NCBI GenBank assembly: GCA_023664325.1
Contig: JAMPFS010000062.1
Span: 1-15,188, forward strand
Reading direction: 5' to 3'
DNA: 15,188 bases
Source of the DNA: Clostridium sp.
GTDB taxonomy: Bacteria; Bacillota; Clostridia; Lachnospirales; Lachnospiraceae
The translations under genes and the position numbers were made by a program. Positions within the stretch are counted from its first letter, which is position 1; each line of letters begins with the position of its first letter. Positions 5,871-13,257 of the stretch are shown here, one piece after another. Below the pieces are notes generated by a model. The model ran no database searches. It was not told where the DNA came from and saw only the letters and a program-made list of their open reading frames with translations.

Positions 5871-8416
5871 TGCAGAAAGTACTGAGGAAAAGAATTTTTC
5901 GGGATTTAAAGGAAAATGCATTCCGTTATCTGGCACTGGGGCTGCTGATTATTCTGGGAATGTATATGATTATCAGCCTGGTTGGGGCAGCGGATACCAT
6001 TATGACTGGTACAGCAGATGCGGCGGAGAAAAACAGGCTGGAAGATGGACAGTTCAGCCTGTTTGTGCCATTAACGGAGCAGGAAAAATCCCTGTTAGAG
6101 AAAGACGGAATCACACTGGAAGCCCATTTTTATCTGGATTATTCTATGGAAGATGATTCCGTGCTGCGGATATTTTCAAAAAGAGATGAAATTGATTTAC
6201 CGCAGGCAGATTTTGGAAGGCTGCCACAGGAGTCTGATGAAATTTTTCTGGAAAAAAGGTACTGTGAAGAACAGGGTATTGCTATAGATGATGAAATTAT
6301 AGTAGGCGGACATGCCTTCCGGGTATGTGGTATCGGAAGTTCACCGGATTATGATACGCCATATCGCAATTTATCAGACAGTGCCGTGGACAGTGAGTTG
6401 TTTGGAGTAGGATTTTTGACGGATGAAGCTTATGACCGTTTGAAAGAGGAGAAGAAAGGCATCCGCTCCGAAGAATATGTATATGCCTATTTACTGAATG
6501 GAAAACTGACACAGGAGGAACTGAAAGAAAAGCTGCAAAAACTGGATATTGAAGCGGAGGATATTGCGGATTCCTATTTTCAGGAATATTGGGAACGCAC
6601 GGGTGGAAAGCTGGATGACTTTAAAGAGGCATTGGATGAGCTTTCAGATGGCGCCGGAGAATTGCAAAACGGACTGGAACAGTTAGAGGAATTGGCTGCT
6701 TTTGATAGAAGTATGACTGGATATGCAAAGGGAATATCCGAGGCAGCAGAGGGTTGTGCAGAACTTGCGGACGGAGTATCGGAATTTTCAGAGGAAACCG
6801 AAGAATTTCTTGACGAGCATTATAAAGTGGAACTTTCCAAGCTGACACAATTCGTTAAAGCGGAGGATAATACCAGAATCGGCGGGGCGGCTGATGATCA
6901 GTTTATCAATAAGGCGGCAGGGCTTGCAGCGGGTGTTATTGTATTGATTTTATTTGCCTATGTAATCTCGGTTTTTGTGGTACATAGTATTGAGCAGGAA
7001 GCAGGAATTATCGGTACACTCTATGCTATGGGAGTCAGAAAAAATGAGCTTTTGTGCCACTATCTGGCGTTGCCGGTATTGATTACGTTCATTGCCGGAG
7101 TGATTGGAACAGTGCTGGGGTACAGTGATTTGGGAGTGCAGGTGCAAATGCGGGACTGTTATGGGTATTACTCCGTTCCGGTTCTGGATGTGATATACGA
7201 GCCTTATTTGTTGATATATGGCATTATCATGCCTCCGGTGGCAGCGGCACTGACGAATTTTCTGGTTATCCGTAAAAAGCTGGAACGTCCGGCTTTGTCA
7301 TTGATTCGGAATGAACAGAAGAATGGAAAGACACAGAATATTCGGATTCGTCGGGGCGGTTTTGTACATATTTTTCAAATCAGGCAAATGCTGCGGGAGA
7401 GACGGACGGCATTTACCGTGTTTTTTGGAATGTTTATCTCCCTGTTGATTGTCATGCTCTCACTGAACTGCTATGCGCTCTGTGAGCATATCAGGACTGG
7501 GAATAGCGAGGATACGAAGTTTGCATATATGTATACCTATAAATATCCGGAGAAAAAGGTGCCGGATGGGGGAGAAGCTGCCTATGGCGTTACGTTAAAA
7601 AAGGAAGTGTTAGGGTACAATCTGGATGTGACGCTTTTGGGAATCGAACAGGATAATCCATATTTTGAGATACAAAAAACAGATGGAAAAGAATCATTTA
7701 ACGGGAAAAATAAAGTACAGATTTCTTCCGCAATGGCACAGAAATATCATCTGGATACCGGAGATGATCTGGTTTTGAAAGATGAAGAAAATGACAGGAA
7801 TTATGCTTTTACGATAGAGGGGATTGTACCGTATTCTACCAGTTTCTTTGCCTTTATGGATATTGACAGTATGCGGGAACTGATGGACGAGGATGAGGAT
7901 TATTATAATATTGTGTTTGCGGATCATGCGCTTGATGTGGATAATGGAAGGCTGTATGCTTCTACTTCAAAGGAAGAAATTGAAAAGAGTGCAGCCGTTT
8001 TTGTGGACATGATGATGCCAATGGTGGTAACGATGGCGGCAGCATCCGCATTCATTTTTGCGGTAGTTATGTACCTGATGATGAAAGTCATGATTGACCG
8101 TTCCGCAATGTCTATTTCACTGATGAAAGTATTTGGATACCGGAAAGGGGAAGTCAGAAAGCTGTACCTAAACGGCAATCTGCTGATTGTGGCGGTCAGC
8201 GCTCTGTTAGGAGTTCCGTTGTCCAAAATCATTATGGACAGTATGTATCCGTATCTGGTATCCAATGTTGCCAGTGGGATTAATCTCACTTTTTCATGGC
8301 AGATGTATGCAGGTTTATTTGGCGCAATACTGATTTTATATTGTGTCATCAACCGGATCCTGATGCACCGTGTCAATCAAATCATGCCGGCAGAGGTACT
8401 GAAAAATAGGGAATAA
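5870..8416 (+). CDS. FtsX-like ABC transporter permease
   Basis: An 848-residue permease with two FtsX modules. A first membrane helix (about residues 18-40) is followed by a large outside region (41-345). Three helices come next (about 350-372, 395-417, 445-467), with the cytosolic segment EAGIIGTLYAMGVRKNEL after the first of them. Then come a basic loop, a helix (512-535), a second outside region, and three last helices (about 714-739, 771-790, 811-831) with the matching SLMKVFGYRKGEVRKL segment. The outside region at 257-307 has repeats of the form L-x-D-G-x-x-x-L-x-x-G, as in YhgE/Pip-like and long coiled-coil permeases, which suggests a short helical stalk. The start ATG 5870 has GGAGG at 5858-5862. 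It pairs with the upstream ATPase, and the substrate is unknown. Confidence 0.93.
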   Translation: MQKVLRKRIFRDLKENAFRYLALGLLIILGMYMIISLVGAADTIMTGTADAAEKNRLEDGQFSLFVPLTEQEKSLLEKDGITLEAHFYLDYSMEDDSVLRIFSKRDEIDLPQADFGRLPQESDEIFLEKRYCEEQGIAIDDEIIVGGHAFRVCGIGSSPDYDTPYRNLSDSAVDSELFGVGFLTDEAYDRLKEEKKGIRSEEYVYAYLLNGKLTQEELKEKLQKLDIEAEDIADSYFQEYWERTGGKLDDFKEALDELSDGAGELQNGLEQLEELAAFDRSMTGYAKGISEAAEGCAELADGVSEFSEETEEFLDEHYKVELSKLTQFVKAEDNTRIGGAADDQFINKAAGLAAGVIVLILFAYVISVFVVHSIEQEAGIIGTLYAMGVRKNELLCHYLALPVLITFIAGVIGTVLGYSDLGVQVQMRDCYGYYSVPVLDVIYEPYLLIYGIIMPPVAAALTNFLVIRKKLERPALSLIRNEQKNGKTQNIRIRRGGFVHIFQIRQMLRERRTAFTVFFGMFISLLIVMLSLNCYALCEHIRTGNSEDTKFAYMYTYKYPEKKVPDGGEAAYGVTLKKEVLGYNLDVTLLGIEQDNPYFEIQKTDGKESFNGKNKVQISSAMAQKYHLDTGDDLVLKDEENDRNYAFTIEGIVPYSTSFFAFMDIDSMRELMDEDEDYYNIVFADHALDVDNGRLYASTSKEEIEKSAAVFVDMMMPMVVTMAAASAFIFAVVMYLMMKVMIDRSAMSISLMKVFGYRKGEVRKLYLNGNLLIVAVSALLGVPLSKIIMDSMYPYLVSNVASGINLTFSWQMYAGLFGAILILYCVINRILMHRVNQIMPAEVLKNRE

Positions 8417-8439
8417 ATGTGTAAACAGCAATAAATATA

Positions 8440-8468
8440 TAGATAGAACGGAATAATCATGCTATACT
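8440..8468 (+). promoter_or_regulatory. Candidate promoter upstream of the pre-GNAT terminator
   Basis: TAGATA (8440-8445), a 17-base spacer, and TATACT (8463-8468) preceded by TGC, an extended -10. Transcription would start near 8475 and run into the terminator at 8505-8556 after about 80 bases. The -35 is weak, so support rests on the -10 region. Confidence 0.4.
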
Positions 8469-8504
8469 GATGGAACATCCATAAAACGAAAAATGTGTAT
8501 AGAA

Positions 8505-8556
8505 GAAGGAACCTGAATGTGGTAGAATAATTACTATCATATGTCAGGTTCTTTTT
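8505..8556 (+). terminator. Rho-independent terminator between permease and GNAT gene
   Basis: GAACCTGA (8509-8516) pairs with TCAGGTTC (8544-8551). The stem continues, after one bulged base, with about nine more pairs including G-T to an A/T-rich loop. Five T follow at 8552-8556. It closes the ABC transcript but also lies in the leader of the next gene. Confidence 0.85.
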
Positions 8557-8569
8557 GAATGCAAAAATA

Positions 8570-8578
8570 GGGGGGGGG
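8570..8578 (+). repeat. G9 homopolymer acting as ribosome binding site
   Basis: Nine consecutive G end 5 bases before the GNAT start ATG 8584. No other Shine-Dalgarno sequence is present, so this run must pair, partly by G-U, with the 16S rRNA tail. A change in run length would alter strength or spacing. Confidence 0.7.
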
Positions 8579-8583
8579 TATCC

Positions 8584-9351
8584 ATGACAAACAGGGAGAT
8601 TTTAGAAATTGCCATGAAGCAGTCGGCAATTGATTTGAATTGCCATGAAAAAGATTTTGAACAGGATAACAATGTGATTGTAACGTCATGCATTGGAGCA
8701 GATGCGAGAAAATATTATAAGGAACCGGTTGCCTGCAATTTGGTCTCCTATGGAAATAATATTGTGGCATCTGTAAAGGATGAATACCGGGATATTGTTG
8801 AAAAATATATAGGGAAATTTACGTTTTATCACTGTTTTGAAACCCCGAATATGCTTTGGCTGGATGAAGAATTGCGCAGGCAGGGGCAGAGAGTCTGTTT
8901 TATGGCAGAGTATTTCCTGCCGGATCTTGGCAGGCTTGATCCGCTTACATGCGCCTTTCCCTTAAAGCTGTTACAGCAGGAGGATTTTGACGGTTTGTAT
9001 CAAAAGGAGTGGGGCAATGCGCTTTGTGAAGACCGAAAAGAGTTGGATGTACTTGGAATTGGGGCTTATGACGGAGATACATTGATTGGATTGGCTGGCT
9101 GTAGTGCGGATTGTGACAGCATGTGGCAGATAGGGGTTGATGTACTGCCGGATTACCGGAACAGGGGAATTGCATCGGCGCTTACCAGCCGTCTGGCGGC
9201 AGAGATACTAAAAAGGGGAAAAGTGCCTTTTTACTGTGCGGCATGGTCAAATATCAGATCTGTCAGAAATGCGGTCAAAAGCGGTTTTCGGCCGGCATGG
9301 GTGGAATTAACGGCAAAACCACAGAATATAGTAGATGATATGAATAAGTAA
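8584..9351 (+). CDS. GNAT family N-acetyltransferase
   Basis: A 255-residue protein with a C-terminal GNAT domain. The acetyl-CoA binding motif A is IGVDVLPDYRNRGIASAL, with the Arg-x-x-Gly-x-Ala turn at residues 192-197, followed by AAWSNIRSVRNAVKSGFRP, the usual C-terminal strand and helix of the fold. The first ~110 residues (RKYYKEPVACNLVSYGNNIVASV, then CFETPNMLWL) are not the core fold. They resemble an N-terminal region that I recall from other Clostridial GNAT proteins, so this is a normal-length member and not a fusion. It would acetylate an amine of an unknown small molecule or protein. The gene stands alone: a terminator lies 28 bases before it and a separate promoter follows it. 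Its ribosome binding site is the G9 run. Confidence 0.85.
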   Translation: MTNREILEIAMKQSAIDLNCHEKDFEQDNNVIVTSCIGADARKYYKEPVACNLVSYGNNIVASVKDEYRDIVEKYIGKFTFYHCFETPNMLWLDEELRRQGQRVCFMAEYFLPDLGRLDPLTCAFPLKLLQQEDFDGLYQKEWGNALCEDRKELDVLGIGAYDGDTLIGLAGCSADCDSMWQIGVDVLPDYRNRGIASALTSRLAAEILKRGKVPFYCAAWSNIRSVRNAVKSGFRPAWVELTAKPQNIVDDMNK

Positions 9352-9358
9352 AACAGAC

Positions 9359-9391
9359 AAAGGGAATTGTTACAAATGCAGAAATTCCTTT
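9359..9391 (+). terminator. Weak hairpin after GNAT gene
   Basis: AAAGG-G-AATT (9359-9368) pairs with AATTCCTTT (9383-9391) around one bulged G, eight bases after the GNAT stop. Only three T close it, followed by CGCC, so it would be a poor intrinsic terminator. Confidence 0.3.
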
Positions 9392-9400
9392 CGCCTGCCA

Positions 9401-9429
9401 TTGAAAATGGGCAGTATTCGTGGTATACT
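9401..9429 (+). promoter_or_regulatory. Promoter of the cdaA operon
   Basis: TTGAAA at 9401-9406 and TATACT at 9424-9429 with a 17-base spacer. The predicted start is near 9436, about 32 bases before ATG 9468. No other convincing promoter is seen before the sirtuin terminator, so all six genes may share this transcript. Confidence 0.7.
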
Positions 9430-9437
9430 ATATACCA
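9421..9437. promoter_or_regulatory. Palindrome over the -10 box of the cdaA operon promoter
   Basis: TGGTATACTATATACCA is a perfect 17-base odd palindrome (7-base arms, CTA centre) covering the -10 box and the predicted transcription start. It could be a repressor site, or it could arise by chance because it contains two -10-like sequences. Confidence 0.4.
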
Positions 9438-9467
9438 TATGTCACGAAAAAGAAAAGAGGTGAGACA

Positions 9468-9908
9468 ATGGTCCGTGAGGAGAATGTCAAACTGATGACA
9501 AAAATTGCAATCTATGAGAAACATCAGGGGAAGACAGAGATTCCAATGCATGAATACTACAAAGGTGATTACGTTCGGATTAATACCTTGAAGGCTGTTG
9601 TTTCAGCGACTATTACATTTATGATTATATTTGCAATGTTGGTTCTATATAAACTGGATTATATTCTGGCAAATATTTTGAAGATGGATTATAAGCAGCT
9701 TGCGCTCACAATCGGGGTGATTTATGCTGTATGGATTTTTATATACTGGTTGTTTGCCAGAATTATATATGCAAAACGGTATGAAGCTTCCAGATCCAAT
9801 ATCATTATATATAATCATCATTTGAAAAAGCTGCAGGAGGAATCCGGCAGAAAGATTAAGAAGGTCAAAGGGGGTGTGGGTATCAGTGACGATTTTACTA
9901 ACTTTTAG
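9468..9908 (+). CDS. Small two-TM membrane protein upstream of cdaA
   Basis: A 146-residue protein of unknown function. The start is ATG 9468, with GAGGTGAGA just upstream. The frame is open back to GTG 9420, but that codon lies over the promoter -10 region and is not the start. A polar N-terminus (about 1-40, with KIAIYEKHQGKTEIPMHEYY) is followed by two membrane helices (about 43-65 and 80-102) and a basic C-terminal tail rich in Lys and Arg (105-135), so both ends should face the cytosol. I recall similar proteins in front of the membrane protein-cdaA-cdaR genes of Lachnospiraceae. The end overlaps the next gene by 23-35 bases, which argues for coupled translation. A role in c-di-AMP synthesis or its sensing is only inferred from position. 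Confidence 0.7.
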   Translation: MVREENVKLMTKIAIYEKHQGKTEIPMHEYYKGDYVRINTLKAVVSATITFMIIFAMLVLYKLDYILANILKMDYKQLALTIGVIYAVWIFIYWLFARIIYAKRYEASRSNIIIYNHHLKKLQEESGRKIKKVKGGVGISDDFTNF

Positions 9909-10824
9909 AGATAATTTGAAGGCATTTTATAGTCGTTATGATTATATTCTTACCCCGTTGTTTAAATGTGTACTGGCGGTCATTATCTTCTTTTCGCTGA
10001 ACCGCAAATTTGGAAATGTGCCGGTGCTTGACAACAGTTATCTGCTATTTCTTCTGGCTGTGATCTGTGCGTTTATACCGGTTGAATTTATGGCTGGAAT
10101 AGCCGCAGTTATGCTTGTTTTGCAGACGGTAAAGGTATCCCTGGATGTTGGTCTGGTAACGCTGGCTGTGATTGCTGTTTTTTACTTTGGTTATATGCGG
10201 TTTGATGGGAAAAGTGGAATTATTGTGTTACTGGTTCCTGTGTTTTATGCCTGCCATATGATATATGCGCTGCCAATTGTTTTGGGATTTTTAGTCGGCC
10301 CATCGGCAGTGATTCCAATGATATTTGGTGTTGTGCTGTATTACTATGAGGGCGTGGTAGGTGAACTGCAAAACGTTCTGGCGGCTGTTACGGAAGAAGA
10401 TGATGCTGTGGCGGGTTATCAGTATATTTTGAATGAATTGCTGAATAATAAAGATATGGTGCTGACATTTATTGTATTTGCGGGCGTTATATTAGTTACT
10501 TATGCGATTTATAGAATGTCATTCGATAATTCATGGATTGCAGCGTTTTGTGTGGGTGGATTTCTGAATGTAGTGCTGTTTCTGTTTGGAAGTGTTACAT
10601 TAATGGTTACGGTGGAAATTGTTCCCATTTTATTGGGGAGTGTGTTCGGAATCGTAATGGCAGTGATTGTTCAGTTTATAAAAGGAATCGTGGATTATCA
10701 AAAAGCGGATCACTTGCAATTTGAGGATGATGAATACTATTATTATGTGAAAGCAATACCGAAACTTTCCGTTTCAGAGTCTAATAAAAATGTAAAACAT
10801 ATTAATTCAAGGAAGCATGAATAG
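9874..10824 (+). CDS. Polytopic membrane protein upstream of cdaA
   Basis: A hydrophobic protein of 312-316 residues with about eight or nine membrane helices and no motif of a known transporter family. Two starts are possible: GTG 9874 and GTG 9886. The second gives MTILLTFRDNLKAFYSRYDY and places the GGGGG run about 11 bases upstream. Either way the start lies within the end of the preceding gene. The C-terminal tail has an acidic and tyrosine-rich stretch FEDDEYYYYVKAIPKLSV; I recall near-identical stretches in Lachnospiraceae homologues at the same place, so it is probably a conserved cytosolic contact site. The stop lies 8 bases inside the cdaA ORF. Likely a partner or regulator of CdaA at the membrane; function unknown. 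Confidence 0.7.
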   Translation: MWVSVTILLTFRDNLKAFYSRYDYILTPLFKCVLAVIIFFSLNRKFGNVPVLDNSYLLFLLAVICAFIPVEFMAGIAAVMLVLQTVKVSLDVGLVTLAVIAVFYFGYMRFDGKSGIIVLLVPVFYACHMIYALPIVLGFLVGPSAVIPMIFGVVLYYYEGVVGELQNVLAAVTEEDDAVAGYQYILNELLNNKDMVLTFIVFAGVILVTYAIYRMSFDNSWIAAFCVGGFLNVVLFLFGSVTLMVTVEIVPILLGSVFGIVMAVIVQFIKGIVDYQKADHLQFEDDEYYYYVKAIPKLSVSESNKNVKHINSRKHE

Positions 10825-11713
10825 TGGAGAGAGAACATTGGAACAGATATTGAATTTTATAAGAACCTATTTTGACTGGTTCTATATTCCGAGAATTACA
10901 ATTACAGATGTGGCAGAAATTATCATCATTGCTGTTGTGTTGTACCATATCATGACGTGGTTTCAGACAACACGGGCATGGACACTTATCAAGGGTATTC
11001 TTGTGCTGCTTTTGTTTATGGGGATTGCCATGATCTTCCAGTTTAATACTGTGATCTGGATTTTTAAGAATACCATTAGTGTAGGCGTTATCGCTGTCAT
11101 TATCATTTTCCAGCCTGAATTCCGCAGGGCATTAGAGCAATTAGGACGGAAGAATTTTGTGTCTTCTATTTTTTCCTCGGACGGTGAAAAAGCGAGTAAG
11201 AAGTTAGACAAGAAGATGCTCAATGAGATTACGAAAGCGGTCTATGTGATGAGCGAAGCAAAGACCGGCGCGCTGATTGTATTAGAGCAGGAGGTGCGGC
11301 TTGGAGATTATGAAAGAACCGGCATTGAAGTGGACAGCAAGATTTCAAGCCAGCTTTTGATTAATATTTTTGAACATAATACGCCACTCCATGACGGCGC
11401 AGTACTCATTCGCAATGGCAGGATTGTCAGTGCAACCTGCTATCTGCCGTTGTCGGATAATCTGAATATCAGCAAGGCGCTTGGCACGAGGCACAGGGCG
11501 GCAATCGGTGTCAGCGAAGTGTCGGACAGCATCACGATTGTTGTCTCAGAAGAAACGGGTGCAGTGTCCATTGCGCATAATGGGGATATTATCCGTAATA
11601 TTCCACGGGAGCGTTTTGTGGAGCGGATGGAGGAGCTTGGCAGAGAAGAAACGATTACCGGTAAAATGAAATGGTGGAAAGGATTAGGCAAGCATGAAAA
11701 ATCAAATTCTTGA
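10817..11713 (+). CDS. cdaA: Diadenylate cyclase CdaA
   Basis: Membrane-bound enzyme that makes cyclic di-AMP from two ATP. This messenger controls K+ and osmolyte uptake and cell-wall homeostasis. The N-terminus has three membrane helices (about residues 30-95), followed by a DisA_N catalytic domain. The catalytic DGA motif is intact (Asp193-Gly-Ala in TPLHDGAVL), as is the ATP-binding RHR motif (225-227 in GTRHRAAIG), and SEETGAVSIAHNG follows as in active enzymes. Length (298) is normal for the family. ATG 10817 overlaps the previous gene and has AAGGA only 3 bases away; TTG 10838, with GTGGAGAGAGA before it, would give MEQILNFIRTYFDW and is a serious alternative. The end overlaps cdaR by 20 bases. 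Confidence 0.95.
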   Translation: MNSGERTLEQILNFIRTYFDWFYIPRITITDVAEIIIIAVVLYHIMTWFQTTRAWTLIKGILVLLLFMGIAMIFQFNTVIWIFKNTISVGVIAVIIIFQPEFRRALEQLGRKNFVSSIFSSDGEKASKKLDKKMLNEITKAVYVMSEAKTGALIVLEQEVRLGDYERTGIEVDSKISSQLLINIFEHNTPLHDGAVLIRNGRIVSATCYLPLSDNLNISKALGTRHRAAIGVSEVSDSITIVVSEETGAVSIAHNGDIIRNIPRERFVERMEELGREETITGKMKWWKGLGKHEKSNS

Positions 11714-12926
11714 TCATTTTGGGATGAAGATTTTATCTCTGGTTTGCGCAATTGTGATCTGGATAATCGTGGCGAATGTAGATGATTATAAGACGACGAA
11801 ACAGATTACGGGAATCGAGATTGAATTTATCAATGGAAATGCGATTACAGAAAAAAATAAAGTCTACGAAGTGCCGGAAGGAACGACAATAGATGTTGTC
11901 GTAAAGGGAAGGCGCAAGGTGGTAGAGAGTTTGGGAAGTTCCGATTTTAAGGCAGTTGCGGATCTCTCCAAGATGTCAGTGACAAATGCTGTTACCGTGG
12001 ATGTGTCTGCGAATAGTATGACTGTGGCAAGAGATTTAACCATTTCCTCTGTGAATAATGCGATTGTCATTGCGGTGGAGGATAAGATTGAAAAGCAGCT
12101 TCCTGTTACGGTGCGAACCAATTCTCAGGTGATGGACGGTCTGGCTATCCGAAATAAAACAGCCACACCGAATCTGATTACGGTTAGCGGAGCCGAGAGT
12201 GTTGTGAATACAATTGCCAGTGTGGTGTTAGACGTGGATGTATCGAATGCCACACATAGCTTAAGCCTGTATGGTTCACCGATTTTTATTGATGGAAACG
12301 GGCAGGTGGTCGATCCCGCTAAGATTGAGTTTGATGTGGAGCAGATAGAGGCTTATGTGGAAATTCTTCCGACAAAGGAACTGGCTGTCCGAATGAAAAC
12401 AACAGGGGAGCCACGGGAAGGTTATGCAATAGCCAGTCTTGATTACCAGCCGACAGCGATTCAGGTGGTTGGCGATGGAGCTGACCTTGCGAAAGTGGAA
12501 GAGATTTTGATTGATGATGTGGATGTAACGGATATCTATAAAGATATGGAGACATCGGTCAATATTTTGGATTATCTTCCGGAGGGAATTACACTGGCAG
12601 ACGAAAACGCAGAAATTATGATTAAGATCATTGTGGAGAAGGTAGAAGAAAAACTGATATTCCTTGAAAATGATGATATTAACATTGTTGGCAAACAGTC
12701 AGATTATAGTTATTCCTTTACCTCAAGTGAAAAATATGCCTTGAAAGTCCGCGGGTTGGAAGAAAATCTCGATAAGTTAAAGGTGACAAATCTGATTCCG
12801 AGTATTGATGTATCCGGCTATGAACCGGGCATATATACATTTGTGGTAAATTTAAGGACGATAAGCGGAATAGAAATAGCAGGAGAAGTTACAGTGGAAG
12901 TGGAAATCACTCAGGCGGAGGAGTAG
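11694..12926 (+). CDS. cdaR: CdaR-like protein with YbbR repeats
   Basis: A 410-residue protein with a short cytosolic start, one membrane anchor (MKILSLVCAIVIWIIV, residues 11-26) and an outside region of about four YbbR domains (roughly 45-130, 135-220, 222-310, 315-405). Each has the strand pattern of a small beta-rich fold. In Bacilli CdaR is encoded next to CdaA, binds it and modulates its cyclase activity; the same pairing here supports the name. The start ATG 11694 lies within the end of cdaA, with AAAGGA about 11 bases upstream; the ATG at 11724 would leave too little before the anchor. The next gene, HPr, begins 52 bases after the stop. In Bacilli glmM would come next, but it does not here. 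Confidence 0.9.
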   Translation: MKNQILDHFGMKILSLVCAIVIWIIVANVDDYKTTKQITGIEIEFINGNAITEKNKVYEVPEGTTIDVVVKGRRKVVESLGSSDFKAVADLSKMSVTNAVTVDVSANSMTVARDLTISSVNNAIVIAVEDKIEKQLPVTVRTNSQVMDGLAIRNKTATPNLITVSGAESVVNTIASVVLDVDVSNATHSLSLYGSPIFIDGNGQVVDPAKIEFDVEQIEAYVEILPTKELAVRMKTTGEPREGYAIASLDYQPTAIQVVGDGADLAKVEEILIDDVDVTDIYKDMETSVNILDYLPEGITLADENAEIMIKIIVEKVEEKLIFLENDDINIVGKQSDYSYSFTSSEKYALKVRGLEENLDKLKVTNLIPSIDVSGYEPGIYTFVVNLRTISGIEIAGEVTVEVEITQAEE

Positions 12927-12978
12927 TACAAATACACCTGAAATGGGGAGTCAGTATGGGAAAATAGGGAGGAATCGT

Positions 12979-13257
12979 ATGGTAACACAAAAAGTTGTCG
13001 TTGCCGAGCCTTCTGGTTTGCATTTGCGTCCGGCGGGAAAGCTGTGTGAGATTTGTCTTAAATTTGAATCGAAAATATCACTCAAAAAAGGGACAAATAC
13101 AGCAAATGCAAAGAGTGTATTAGGTTTATTGGCAGCAAGAGTGGCTCAGGGGGATGAAATTGAAATTATCTGCGATGGCGAGGATGAGGAGGATGCCATG
13201 CAGACGATTATGGATGCTTTTGAAAAAGGTTTTGGGTTATTGGAGGAGGCGACGTAA
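12979..13257 (+). CDS. HPr family phosphocarrier protein
   Basis: A 92-residue protein of normal HPr length. The start is ATG 12979 with GGGAGGA well placed. The frame is open further left to 12943, but that extension has no ribosome binding site and would break the HPr N-terminus. With this start the active-site His falls exactly at residue 15 (GLHLRPA) and the regulatory Ser at residue 46 (NAKSVLGLL). It can therefore in principle accept phosphate from enzyme I and also be phosphorylated by HPr kinase for catabolite control. No other PTS gene is present. The second site residue is Leu16, where Ala is common. It may be the main HPr or a regulatory paralogue, so no symbol is assigned. Its stop overlaps the sirtuin start by one base. 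Confidence 0.93.
   Translation: MVTQKVVVAEPSGLHLRPAGKLCEICLKFESKISLKKGTNTANAKSVLGLLAARVAQGDEIEIICDGEDEEDAMQTIMDAFEKGFGLLEEAT

Noticed and set aside
7924..8376. 150-codon ORF on the - strand within the permease gene
   Set aside because: It lies opposite membrane-helix codons of the FtsX permease, which often leave the reverse frame open; no domain is recognisable.
9420..9467. Upstream GTG start for the 2-TM protein
   Set aside because: The extension covers the promoter -10 region and lacks a ribosome binding site, while ATG 9468 has a good one.
12943..12978. Longer HPr start at ATG 12943
   Set aside because: It would shift the active His from position 15 to 27, and it lacks the GGGAGG found before ATG 12979.
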